A stretch of 64,000 bases of DNA from Alkalithermobacter paradoxus (lineage in GTDB: Bacteria > Bacillota > Clostridia > Peptostreptococcales > Peptostreptococcaceae): positions 281,701 through 345,700 of the forward strand of contig MZGW01000002.1 in assembly GCA_002029295.1 (NCBI GenBank), in the 5' to 3' direction. The notes below the pieces were generated by a model that saw nothing but the letters and a program-made list of their open reading frames with translations, was not told the DNA's origin and ran no database searches. The position numbers and the translations under genes were made by a program. Shown in pieces: positions 52,865 to 61,576 of this stretch. Position 1 is the stretch's first letter. Each line of letters begins with the position of its first letter.

Positions 52865-53961
52865 ATGTCTATATTTAATGATAAAACAATTTTCAAGAAA
52901 ATAACACATGTAATTGATGGAAACTGCATTAATAACATTGTTAAAAAATATAATAGTGATTTTAGATCTCAGCACTTTAATACACGATCTCATATATACT
53001 CAATGCTTTATCTACAACTAAGTGAGACTAAAAGTTTAAGAGGATTAATAGATAAATTACAGTCTAGTCCTAAACTAAAAAATATCATTAACGTGCCAAG
53101 TGTCTCTCAACTTTCGAGAAAGAATGCATCAAGAGACTATAGAGTTTTTGAAGACTTATATTTTTATCTTATGGACATCGCTAATAGAAAAATAGGTTTT
53201 AGTTTAAAGAACAAATATTTTAATAAAATAAAAGCTTTTGATTCTACAGTTATTCAAATTGCATCTTCCCTGGCTCCTAATTTAAATTATGAAAATAATA
53301 AATCGGGTATAAAGATAAGCACGCTTTATAATGTTTCCAGGGCATTACCCGAAAGGGTTAACATAGTTCCCGCTAGAGTTAATGACAGAAAATGCATTTC
53401 GGAATTTATTAGCGATAAAGATGTTTTGTATTTGTTTGATAGAGGATATTTTGATTATTCATGGTATGACAAATTAACTGATGATGGTTTTAAGTTTATT
53501 ACTAGACAAGTCTCAAATGCTACTGTAGAAGAAATTAGAAGCACTTATGTAGAAAATGATTTAGTATTTGACTCAGAGATTACTTTAGGTACTAATTATA
53601 GTAGAAATAAAACTCGTAATAGTTACAGAGAAATTCTGACTTTTAATGAAGAACAAGAAGAAATCAGATTGCTTACAAATATCTTTGATATTCCAGCGGA
53701 AGAAATAATAAAGTTATATAAGCTAAGATAAAAATAGAAGTTTTCTTTAAAAGGATAAAGCAAAATCTAAGAATAAAACAATGGTTAGGATTTAATGCAA
53801 ATGCTGTTAAAATCCAGGTATATTCTGCTTTAATAGCATACTTGCTATTAGCATTACTAAAACTTGATCTAGATTTAAAAATGTCTATGCTTTCTTTTAC
53901 TAGAATAATCAATGTAAATTTATTAGAGCATGTAGATATTTTGTCACTATTAAGTGGTTAA
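52865..53961 (+). pseudogene. IS4-family transposase, frameshifted
   Basis: ATG 52865, RBS AAAGGAGG. The first frame runs 288 residues to a stop at 53731 and contains the first two catalytic-region blocks (IKAFDSTVIQ and YLFDRGYFDYSWYDKL). After YKLR the expected sequence continues in the +1 frame (KIEVFFKRIKQNLRIKQWLG...) to a stop at 53961. The break is a one-base loss at TATAAGCTAAGATAAAAATAG, within the conserved Y-R-E-K signature containing the third acidic residue. The upstream frame therefore lacks the catalytic Glu. A programmed frameshift is unlikely because no slippery heptamer is evident. Confidence 0.85.
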
Positions 53962-54058
53962 ATATCCAGTAAAATGAAATATATTCGCTCCTTTCCTACG
54001 GGATAAGTCTGTCTAGTTTGCGTGGAATATTTTTACATTTAACTTATGTAATTAAAAT

Positions 54059-54105
54059 AAGGGTGATAAAAATGAAGATATATCTTCATTTTTATCACCC
54101 TTTTA
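54059..54105 (+). terminator. Strong hairpin at the right end of the IS
   Basis: Perfect 22 bp arms from AAGGGTGATAAAAATG to its complement, no unpaired loop needed, T run following. Confidence 0.85.
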
Positions 54106-54144
54106 ATGTCAAAATTTAATATTTACCTAGATGCAACACTAGAA

Positions 54145-54153
54145 GCTCAAGAG
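54145..54153 (+). repeat. Right 9 bp target-site duplication of the IS4-type element
   Basis: GCTCAAGAG, the second copy of the sequence at 52733-52741, followed by CCTTCTTTT, the right arm of the interrupted terminator. Confidence 0.9.
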
Positions 54154-54164
54154 CCTTCTTTTAT

Positions 54165-55133
54165 TTAACAGCAACCCATATTAACTTGATCAGGGAATAA
54201 TTTAGGGAATTCTGCACATGCTGTTGGTTGTATTGCCCCTGAATCACAGAAGCCTGTAGATAAGACGCAAAGTTGAACAGGAACTTTAACTTTCTTTTCG
54301 CAAGTTATACATAAAGTAAGGATACCATTAAATGTTATATCTGTACGCTGTGGTTGTGGTATTTTTTGAGAATACTGTATTTGCTCTGCCTCTTGTTGTA
54401 AATTCACTTCTGAACGTGGACGGTGAGGAGCGCATTCTTGAGAGAAACCATTTATTCCACCTATTACATCGAAATCACATGATACTGCGCAGAATTCTGC
54501 TAATGAAGGTTTCATAGCTGCAGCAGTTGAAGGTATACACAAGTTAGCAGTTAGAAATTCTTTAGGAATCCTATTTGCATCTATTTCGATATGATCTGTT
54601 AGAACATCTTTGCTCCCATCTGTATATTTAACTTTTATAGAAATCCTACACTTAATTTTTCCGTGGAAATGTAATTCTTGGACTACAGTTATAGGTGTTC
54701 CTTTTCCTAGAGCATCACATGCAGATGTATCTATAAAGTCGAGTCTTAATTGATCTATTCCACCAGGTCCTGGTACAGTAGGACATCCACCAACAGCTAT
54801 TGAGTTGATGTATTCAGTTATAGGTTCAACAGTAATCGGTTTAGTAGATATACAATTGATTTTCACTTCAATGAACTCTGCAATAGTTTTTCCTGCAGGA
54901 ACAATATTTTCAAGTCTATAGTCTTTAGCATAAGTTTTTTCTTTGTGGAATGTTTTAGAATCGTATACTTTTTCAACAAATATACATTCAGCTTTTATTA
55001 AGTTAGGGTCATAACTTGATGGAGTAAAGCAACCTGGATTAGCATTATCACAGCAAGCTTGTGTTCCACCCTGAGTATATGTCTTTTTGCTTGCACAGTT
55101 TTTAACTTCACAAGTTTTAACTTCACATGACAT
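54165..55133 (-). CDS. Cysteine-rich structural-type protein, probable spore-coat component
   Basis: 322 residues, ATG eight bases after TAGGAGG. About 24 cysteines (CEVKTCEVKNC at the N-terminus, NMGCC at the C-terminus) and no membrane or signal segment. Strand-rich chain with two similar parts, the second ending QRTDITFNGILTLCITCEKK. I do not recognise the family with certainty; it recalls SPOCS/DUF3794-type spore proteins. The exact sigma-K-like promoter on the minus strand (55181-55208) supports mother-cell expression. It lost its shared terminator to the IS insertion. Confidence 0.65.
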   Translation of the reverse strand: MSCEVKTCEVKNCASKKTYTQGGTQACCDNANPGCFTPSSYDPNLIKAECIFVEKVYDSKTFHKEKTYAKDYRLENIVPAGKTIAEFIEVKINCISTKPITVEPITEYINSIAVGGCPTVPGPGGIDQLRLDFIDTSACDALGKGTPITVVQELHFHGKIKCRISIKVKYTDGSKDVLTDHIEIDANRIPKEFLTANLCIPSTAAAMKPSLAEFCAVSCDFDVIGGINGFSQECAPHRPRSEVNLQQEAEQIQYSQKIPQPQRTDITFNGILTLCITCEKKVKVPVQLCVLSTGFCDSGAIQPTACAEFPKLFPDQVNMGCC

Positions 55134-55180
55134 ATGATATACCTCCTAATATTAATATTAAGAAAATTATATTTCTGATT

Positions 55181-55208
55181 TAATATATGAAAAATCACTT
55201 TTTCTTGT
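55181..55208 (-). promoter_or_regulatory. Sigma-K-like promoter of the Cys-rich gene
   Basis: On the minus strand, AC, 17 bases and CATATATTA: exact match. The divergent gene at 55271 has AC (55213), 17 bases and CATAGAACA, one mismatch from the pattern. Confidence 0.6.
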
Positions 55209-55270
55209 TACAACAAGTATTATGAAATATACATAGAACATATATTAAAAGTATGAAGGGAGTGATATTT

Positions 55271-56314
55271 ATGCCATTTATCAACCGTATTGAAACTATT
55301 ATAAAAAAGTCTAATGAAGATATAATTGTATTTCATTTGAATAATCAAAATTTATGTACTAAGGAATTCAAATATTCAAATAAAGCTATAAGTGAAGAAA
55401 AAATACTAAAAAATATTGTCAACAACGACTATTGCATTAAGATAGATAGTAATGACAAAATTTATGGAATAGCTAATTGTGAAAATGGAGAAGTTGTATA
55501 TCTTTACACTGATGATTATGGAAATATATTAAGTAAAAAGCTATTCGAATACGACAAGAAAAAATACATTATAAACAATCCATACATAAAAAAATATGAA
55601 GATACTATTCATATACTCTATTACATACAGAGCATAGATAACAAAGGAATATGGTCAATATTTAATCATTACTATGACGGGGAGAAATGGACTGAAAATA
55701 ATATAGACAATATAACAGCTTACCCCGTACTAAATCCATTTGTTGTAAATGAGAAAGATAATAATATTAACATCTTTTATTTTAATAAAATAAACGGGTC
55801 CGAAGAAATATTTTTAAGTAAATTCAATCCTATATCAAAGCTTTGGAATGCTCCTATACAAATTACAAATACATCAAATAAGAAGATATATCTATCAGTA
55901 TTAAGTGATGAAATGAATTTGTATAATATAACATGGTCAGAATTTATAAATGAAAATTTAGTTGTAAGATATATGAATGGACAGTTAAAAGAGGATGGTT
56001 TTTATAGCAACAATGTATTATCCTTATCAGAACAATCTAATTGCTCTTTTCCAACCCTTATAAAAATAGATAAAATATTATGGAATATTTGGACTCAGAT
56101 GGATAGAATTTATAGTTCATATTCATTAGATTATGGAAAAACATGGAGCATACCAAATGAAGATGATAGAGGCACAGAAAATATAATTAGGTACAAATTT
56201 ATTTCAAATAGTGAGAATGATGTTAGGGAATATAAATTAGATACAGCATTTGGAACGTATTATCCAAGTATATCTTTCGTGGGTTTTCAAAGTGTAGTGA
56301 AGGATTCATGCTGA
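55271..56314 (+). CDS. Beta-propeller-like protein (paralogue 3)
   Basis: 347 residues from ATG 55271 behind GGGAGTG; the ATG at 55253 lies before that site. Blade-like repeats with the family pattern (DTIHILYYIQ, NNINIFYFNK, MNLYNITWSE) and W-rich strands, including YSLDYGKTWS near the C-terminus, which resembles a sialidase Asp-box (S-x-D-x-G-x-x-W). No signal peptide. Divergent from the Cys-rich coat-like gene, with a near-consensus sigma-K promoter, and followed by a GT2 gene. Confidence 0.62.
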   Translation: MPFINRIETIIKKSNEDIIVFHLNNQNLCTKEFKYSNKAISEEKILKNIVNNDYCIKIDSNDKIYGIANCENGEVVYLYTDDYGNILSKKLFEYDKKKYIINNPYIKKYEDTIHILYYIQSIDNKGIWSIFNHYYDGEKWTENNIDNITAYPVLNPFVVNEKDNNINIFYFNKINGSEEIFLSKFNPISKLWNAPIQITNTSNKKIYLSVLSDEMNLYNITWSEFINENLVVRYMNGQLKEDGFYSNNVLSLSEQSNCSFPTLIKIDKILWNIWTQMDRIYSSYSLDYGKTWSIPNEDDRGTENIIRYKFISNSENDVREYKLDTAFGTYYPSISFVGFQSVVKDSC

Positions 56315-56390
56315 TGAATTTAATATAAATAAATGCAAAGTTTATCTCATATAAGTTAGATTGATATAATTATTGAAAGGGGGGAGGAAA

Positions 56391-57545
56391 ATGTATGATT
56401 ATGTTAGTGTTATAATACCATCTTTTAATGCATGTGAAAGACTATATTTAGCTTTAGAAGGATATAAAAACCAATCATTTGATCATAACAAATTCGAAGT
56501 AATAATAGTAGATGATGGCTCAAGTGATAATACATTGCGTATGATAGAGGAAATTTCGTGCAACTTTAAGTTAAAAGTAATAGACTGCAGAATAAACGTT
56601 GGGAGATCTTATGCAAGGAATGAAGGAATAATTGCATCCTCTGGAGACATACTCATATTTAGTGATGCAGATATGATTCCCATAAGGGATTTTATAAAAA
56701 ATCATGTTGAAAGTCATAATGCGAAGGATATGGTAGTGGTAGGACCTATAACGTATAGGATATTCTCATATTATTATACGAGATTTGATATCGAGCATAA
56801 GAGAACTTATAACTCTATGAAATATAAGTATAAAAATTATAGTCAAATATCGAAATATAATGATCTTGCAAAACAACTAATTTTTGAAGATGAGATATAT
56901 AACAATAGATTTCTAGAGTACATTTACCCTATGCGTTATTTAAGTAAATGGTATGAAGAAATTCTGGACATATATGGTAAGGATTTCAGAAATTTCTATT
57001 TTCCATGGATTTTTTTATGTTCTGGAAATTTTTCGGTTTCTAAAAAAAATATTATTGATATAGGAATGTTTGATGAAAGCTTCAGAGGGTGGGGGGCGGA
57101 AGATTGGGAGCTTGGATATAGGTTATATAAAAAAGGTTTAAAATATATATATAATCCTGATGCTTTAAGTATACACCAAGAACACCCTCACGATTCACAA
57201 ATAAATGCAATATCAGCTAGAAAAAATTCCGTATATATGACTCAAAAACATAGTGATTTTAATGTTATTTTATTTTATTTTGCATCACATTTAGGATATA
57301 ATTTTATAAATCAGGCTGTAAAAGAATATGACATATTAAGCGAAAAACAGGAATATAAAGATTTAATATCGATGATTGATAGGTTTGTGAAAAACTATTT
57401 CTATGAAATGGCTAAATTACACAATGTAGATGAGTCATGGGGAAGAAGAGATAAAGCAATATTAAATCAAAATATATACATTTTACAAGAAATATATGGA
57501 AGGGATTCTTGTTTATTACAATTAATTTTAGATTTACAAAATTAA
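56391..57545 (+). CDS. GT2-family glycosyltransferase with C-terminal galactosyltransferase-like block
   Basis: 384 residues from ATG 56391 behind AAAGGGGGGAGG. GT-A signature VSVIIPSFNACERLYLALEG, VIIVDDGSSDNT, IFSDADM (DxD), and the later FRGWGAEDWELGYRLYKKG block typical of polymerising or chondroitin-type GT2 enzymes. It may extend the polymer of the locus; donor unknown. It lies 76 bases after the propeller gene and may be co-transcribed with it. Confidence 0.86.
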   Translation: MYDYVSVIIPSFNACERLYLALEGYKNQSFDHNKFEVIIVDDGSSDNTLRMIEEISCNFKLKVIDCRINVGRSYARNEGIIASSGDILIFSDADMIPIRDFIKNHVESHNAKDMVVVGPITYRIFSYYYTRFDIEHKRTYNSMKYKYKNYSQISKYNDLAKQLIFEDEIYNNRFLEYIYPMRYLSKWYEEILDIYGKDFRNFYFPWIFLCSGNFSVSKKNIIDIGMFDESFRGWGAEDWELGYRLYKKGLKYIYNPDALSIHQEHPHDSQINAISARKNSVYMTQKHSDFNVILFYFASHLGYNFINQAVKEYDILSEKQEYKDLISMIDRFVKNYFYEMAKLHNVDESWGRRDKAILNQNIYILQEIYGRDSCLLQLILDLQN

Positions 57546-57574
57546 AGATGGGGGTTAGTACCTCCATCTTCTTT
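57545..57574. terminator. Bidirectional terminator between the GT2 and SpoVB-like genes
   Basis: AAGATGGGGG / CCTCCATCTT imperfect stem; the T run on the plus strand is clear, and the minus-strand gene ends within it. Confidence 0.75.
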
Positions 57575-58880
57575 TTGTATTGTATAAAGTTATAAGGTGA
57601 AGTATGAATGTTATGAAATTGCATAATATAAATCCGTATATAAACCCGTATATATTTATATTTTTCATAGGAACCAATGTATATATAAACAAAAGTTCTA
57701 TAAAAAGCCCCGCTAAGTTGTTAGCAGTTGCTCTATACTCTTTACCTATACCATGAAGAATTCCAGATAGTGTGTGATTTAAGACCATAAAGAATCCACC
57801 TAGTGACAAAATTTGAAGGTATTTTCCTGAAAGTTCATTGTTATAAACGAAACTACATAATTCATCTCCAAATAATAGAAATAAAATTGTAGATGATATT
57901 GCTATAGCAAATGATAGTAGCAAAGAAAATTTTATTTTTTTGTTTATAAAGCTGTAATTTTTCTTAGCTAGCTCTTGAGATAAACTAGGAATTAAATTTA
58001 TAACTAGCGCAGATATTATAACAAATGGCAAAAATAAAAAAGGAAACGTCATACCCATAATAGTTCCATAAACACTTAAAGCTTCTTTATGGGACATACC
58101 ACTTAAAATTAGCTTACTCGGAATTAATATAGAATTTGCAAACTTAATAATCTCCATAAATATTCTGTTGAATGTTATGGGAAGTGCTATTTTCCAAATG
58201 CTTTTTATACCATATATAAATTCTTTGACACTTATAAAGTAATTATTTTTTAGTGTAGGTTCTTTTATCAAATTTATAGTTATAAAAAGTATATTAACTA
58301 ATTCACCTAAAGAAATAGCCACAATTGGGATCAAAAGATTCATACTAGGATTTTTTATATATGAAAGCATAAAATACACAAACAGTATTCTAGATATTTG
58401 CTCTAGTATTTGACCTATTGCTGTTACTGATACTTTTTTTATTCCATAAAAGTATCCTCTCAATACATTTGATATAGTTATCAAAGATATTGCAGGTGTA
58501 ATCGTTATTATAATTAATTGATATTTATCCGTATTTAATATTTTGCTACTTAAGAATTGGCTATTTAAAATAATGATAGTAGATATAACTATTGAGATAA
58601 AAAATGATAAATACAATGTTGATATAAATAAAATATTCATATTATGTTTATTATTCAAAGTTTTTTCCTTAGATATCAAGCTACTCAAAGCAACAGGAAT
58701 TCCTGTTGTGGTAATTGCTATACACATCATGAGAAAGTGAAGAGCTAGATGAAATAAACCTAAAGTATGGGTCCCTATTGTTCTTGATAGAAATATTCTA
58801 TATAAAAAACCTAAAGCTCTAACTATTACATTAGATATTGCAAGTATAGCTGTTGAATACAAAAGATTTGGAACTTTCAA
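57555..58880 (-). CDS. spoVB: SpoVB/MurJ-type polysaccharide flippase
   Basis: 441 residues from TTG 58880 behind GTGGAGGTGG; the longer frame to 58916 begins before that site. About 12-14 hydrophobic helices with the MATE-like MurJ/SpoVB organisation (ISNVIVRALGFLYRIFLSR at the N-terminus, a hallmark of this group). SpoVB flips lipid-linked peptidoglycan precursors for the spore cortex; alternatively it moves glycan units of this locus. The gene symbol rests on general similarity only. Confidence 0.78.
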   Translation of the reverse strand: MKVPNLLYSTAILAISNVIVRALGFLYRIFLSRTIGTHTLGLFHLALHFLMMCIAITTTGIPVALSSLISKEKTLNNKHNMNILFISTLYLSFFISIVISTIIILNSQFLSSKILNTDKYQLIIITITPAISLITISNVLRGYFYGIKKVSVTAIGQILEQISRILFVYFMLSYIKNPSMNLLIPIVAISLGELVNILFITINLIKEPTLKNNYFISVKEFIYGIKSIWKIALPITFNRIFMEIIKFANSILIPSKLILSGMSHKEALSVYGTIMGMTFPFLFLPFVIISALVINLIPSLSQELAKKNYSFINKKIKFSLLLSFAIAISSTILFLLFGDELCSFVYNNELSGKYLQILSLGGFFMVLNHTLSGILHGIGKEYRATANNLAGLFIELLFIYTLVPMKNINIYGFIYGFILCNFITFILHLITLYNTKRRWRY

Positions 58881-58996
58881 TATACCACCTCCACTTTTAA
58901 ATTTATTCTCACTCAATTAAAAATATTACCTGTTGAAAAAAAGTGGATTTTGTTTTAAAATAGTTCAAATTTAAGAGATGAGAAGGAGTTGTTTTT

Positions 58997-60268
58997 ATGA
59001 AGATTTTGATAAGAAACGTTGATATAATTCAGTACGATGAAGAAGTTAAGATTCAAAAGTCTGTTTTTGTCGGTATAGAAAATGACCAAATAAAATTTAT
59101 TTCAAAAAATATTTTAGAAAATTTTGCAGCGGATTATGAAATAGATGGAAAAGATAAATTGATGATGCCGGGTTTTGTAAATTCACATACTCACTTGCCT
59201 ATGAGTTTGCTTAGAAATGTAGGATCAGATACATCTCTTATGGATTGGCTTTATAATCATATATTCCCAAGAGAAAAAAATATGTCTAACCAACATATAT
59301 ACTATGGATCTTTGCTTACACTTGCGGAAATGATAAAGTGTGGAACTACAGGAATAAATGATATGTACTTTTTAGCTGAAGATGTATGCAAGGCAGCTTA
59401 TGATTCTGGAATAAGAGGAAGTCTTGGAGTGAGTATAAATGGAGATGTACTTAAAGATGATATGAAAAGAGAAATAAGGGATATACATCAAAAATATAAT
59501 GGAATAGATGGGGGAAGAATTCAAGTTGCAATAGCACCTCATGCTATGTATACGTGTTCAAGAGAATTTTTAATTGATTCTTTACATCTTGCAAAAGAAT
59601 TAAATGCAAATATTCATACTCATATAGCTGAAACTAAAACTGAATATGATTATAGTATAGAAAAATACGGAGTAAGTCCTGTTAAATACTTTGATGAACT
59701 TGGTTACTTTGATCTTAAAGTTATGGCAGCGCACTGCGTTCACTTAAATGATGAAGATATAAAGATACTTTCAGACAAAAAGGTTATATGTCTTCATAAT
59801 CCAACATCAAACTTAAAATTAGCTAGTGGATTTTCTCCTATTCAAAAGATACACGCAAGTGGTGGTATAGTTACTATAGGTACTGATGGATGTGCGAGCA
59901 ATAACAATGTAAATATGTTTGAAGAAATGCATATAACTTCTTTAATTCATAAGGGATATAACATGGATCCGACCTTAATAAAAGCTCATGATGTTCTAAA
60001 AATGGCAACTCAAAATGGAAAACACATATTTGGAATAGATAATATGGGAGATATAAAGGAAGGGTATAAAGCAGATTTAATACTTATAGATATGAAAAAA
60101 CCTCATCTGTACCCAAATTTTGATACTGTATCGAATTTAGTTTACTCTGCACAAGGGTCTGATGTAGATACTGTAATAGTTAATGGTAAAATTCTTATGG
60201 AAAAAGGAGAATTAAAAACTATAGATCTAGAAAAACTTTATTTTGAGATAGATAAAATAATAAGCTAG
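58997..60268 (+). CDS. mtaD: 5-methylthioadenosine/S-adenosylhomocysteine deaminase-type amidohydrolase
   Basis: 423 residues, ATG after GAGAAGGAG. The metal site MPGFVNSHTHLPMSLLRNVG, THIAETKTEYDY, and GTDGCASNNN are typical of the TrzA/MtaD/SsnA amidohydrolases. It probably deaminates MTA or SAH in the cytoplasm, salvaging adenine; the closely similar guanine or cytosine deaminases cannot be excluded. Monocistronic, ending in a bidirectional terminator. Confidence 0.82.
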   Translation: MKILIRNVDIIQYDEEVKIQKSVFVGIENDQIKFISKNILENFAADYEIDGKDKLMMPGFVNSHTHLPMSLLRNVGSDTSLMDWLYNHIFPREKNMSNQHIYYGSLLTLAEMIKCGTTGINDMYFLAEDVCKAAYDSGIRGSLGVSINGDVLKDDMKREIRDIHQKYNGIDGGRIQVAIAPHAMYTCSREFLIDSLHLAKELNANIHTHIAETKTEYDYSIEKYGVSPVKYFDELGYFDLKVMAAHCVHLNDEDIKILSDKKVICLHNPTSNLKLASGFSPIQKIHASGGIVTIGTDGCASNNNVNMFEEMHITSLIHKGYNMDPTLIKAHDVLKMATQNGKHIFGIDNMGDIKEGYKADLILIDMKKPHLYPNFDTVSNLVYSAQGSDVDTVIVNGKILMEKGELKTIDLEKLYFEIDKIIS

Positions 60269-60290
60269 GGAAATTTCCTAGCTTATTTTT
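60259..60290. terminator. Bidirectional terminator between mtaD and the HisK-type gene
   Basis: AATAAGCTAGG / CCTAGCTTATT perfect arms; T runs on both strands. Confidence 0.9.
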
Positions 60291-61078
60291 ATAAATTTCG
60301 GATTCATTTTATCAAATGTAGTTATATAATTGAAACCTACGCTTTTTAATAATTCATAAATATAATCAAATTTGTAACATAAATTATCAGGGGTATGAGA
60401 ATCAGATCCAGTAGTTATTATTTCTCCTCCTAAATTTTTATAAAGCTTTAAAACTTCTACTGTAGGAGATGCACTGTTAAGTCCATATCTAAATCCAGAC
60501 GTGTTAACCTCTATTCCTTTTCCTCTAGAAATTATATTTTTAAGTATTTCCTCTATTAAGTCTGTAAAATTAGAATCGTCTAAGAAACTTTCAAAATTCC
60601 CATATCTTTTTATAATATCTAAATGCCCTAAAACAGAGTAGTTATCAAAATTTTTTACTATATTAAGCACATCTAAATAATATTTTTCATAGCCTTCTTT
60701 CTGAGAAATTCCCTTAAATATATCACCATTATAAAGGTCTTTTTTTTCTGCAGAATGGATAGAACAAATAACAAAGTCAAAAGGATAACTAGAAATGCTT
60801 TCATTACATTTTTGTATTATATGAGGTTGAAGTCCCATTTCTATACCTTTTTTTATGCTTATTTTATCCTGATATTTTAATGCTAGATTATCTAACTTTT
60901 CAAAATACTTATCAAGATCTATATCAAAATCTATACTTAAGTCAGGATAATCGTAATCTACATGATCTGTAAAACAAATTTCGTATATACCAAGTTCAAT
61001 TGCTCGCTTTATCGTATCATTCATATCGGTTTTACAATCTGAAGAAAAGTTAGAATGTATATGGTAGTCGAAAAACAC
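60278..61078 (-). CDS. hisK: PHP-type histidinol-phosphatase (HisJ/HisK family)
   Basis: 266 residues from GTG 61078, seven bases after AAGGGGGC; the much longer frame to 61459 has no coding character upstream. FDYHIHSNFSSDCKTD and FTDHVDYDYPD supply the PHP metal ligands, with HLDIIKRYG and GSDSHTP further on. In histidine synthesis it removes phosphate from histidinol phosphate; no other his gene is adjacent, so other phosphoesters remain possible. Confidence 0.83.
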   Translation of the reverse strand: MFFDYHIHSNFSSDCKTDMNDTIKRAIELGIYEICFTDHVDYDYPDLSIDFDIDLDKYFEKLDNLALKYQDKISIKKGIEMGLQPHIIQKCNESISSYPFDFVICSIHSAEKKDLYNGDIFKGISQKEGYEKYYLDVLNIVKNFDNYSVLGHLDIIKRYGNFESFLDDSNFTDLIEEILKNIISRGKGIEVNTSGFRYGLNSASPTVEVLKLYKNLGGEIITTGSDSHTPDNLCYKFDYIYELLKSVGFNYITTFDKMNPKFIKIS

Positions 61079-61237
61079 TATTTTGCCCCCTTTTATATTT
61101 ACTATCAACAGGAAAAGTATATCAGTTATAGTAATTGTTTTCAACTTTTGATAAAGGCTAGTCCGAAACTTGCAAAATACATATATTATTGTGAAATAAA
61201 TGGCGAAAAATGAATAAATAAAATTATAATTATTCAA

Positions 61238-61266
61238 TTGACAAACAAATGAATAAATCATATAAT
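61238..61266 (+). promoter_or_regulatory. Consensus sigma-A promoter for the small Cys protein
   Basis: TTGACA (61238-61243), 17-base spacer, TATAAT (61261-61266): exact match at both hexamers, the strongest vegetative promoter I see in the window. Confidence 0.8.
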
Positions 61267-61334
61267 AATATTGTAAAAGAAAGCATATAATATAAATATA
61301 AGATATAGATAATAAAATATAAGGAGGGGTCTTA

Positions 61335-61505
61335 ATGTTAGAATTAATGAGAGAAAAAATGGATTTGAATAATGTTACTGATATAGAAAAGATATCTTTA
61401 CAAGGAAGAAAATGTGGAGTAGTATCCTGTATACACTGCATAGGTGGGATATGCTTCAAAGAAAAATGCGAAATGTATGAAAAAACATTAATTCAAGAAG
61501 GATAA
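61335..61505 (+). CDS. Small protein with clustered cysteines, unknown
   Basis: 56 residues, ATG six bases after AAGGAGGGG. The cysteine pattern C-x4-C-x2-C-x4-C-x4-C (CGVVSCIHCIGGICFKEKC) could bind a metal or an Fe-S cluster. The N-terminal half is helical and acidic. I recognise no family. It has a perfect consensus sigma-A promoter and a perfect terminator, so it should be strongly and constitutively made in growing cells, unusual for an unannotated 56-residue protein. Missed by ordinary length cut-offs. Confidence 0.75.
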   Translation: MLELMREKMDLNNVTDIEKISLQGRKCGVVSCIHCIGGICFKEKCEMYEKTLIQEG

Positions 61506-61510
61506 AAATC

Positions 61511-61552
61511 AAAAAACCTTATCTTAATAAATTTATTAAGATAAGGTTTTTT
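61511..61552 (+). terminator. Terminator after the small Cys protein gene
   Basis: AAAAAACCTTATCTTAATAA paired with TTATTAAGATAAGGTTTTTT, essentially perfect over 20 bp. Confidence 0.92.
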
Positions 61553-61576
61553 GGTATAATGGTATAGGTGATTAAA

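Larger units (their letters stand above)
52742..54144 (+). mobile_element. IS4-family-type insertion sequence, 1403 bp
   Basis: Bounded by perfect 14 bp terminal inverted repeats TTCTAGTGTTGCAT (52742-52755 and complement at 54131-54144) and 9 bp target duplications. It carries one DDE transposase gene, broken by a frameshift. A hairpin at 52805-52859 hides the ribosome site, and a 22 bp-arm hairpin at 54059-54102 ends transcription at the right end. Both control features are intact. Confidence 0.9.

Noticed and set aside
53673..53912. Minus-strand 79-codon frame within the IS
   Set aside because: Antisense to the end of the frameshifted transposase, whose conserved residues are clear.
60278..61459. 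393-codon reading of the HisK-type gene
   Set aside because: The first 127 codons have no ribosome site or coding character and overlap the small Cys gene and its promoter; GTG 61078 behind AAGGGGGC is the credible start.
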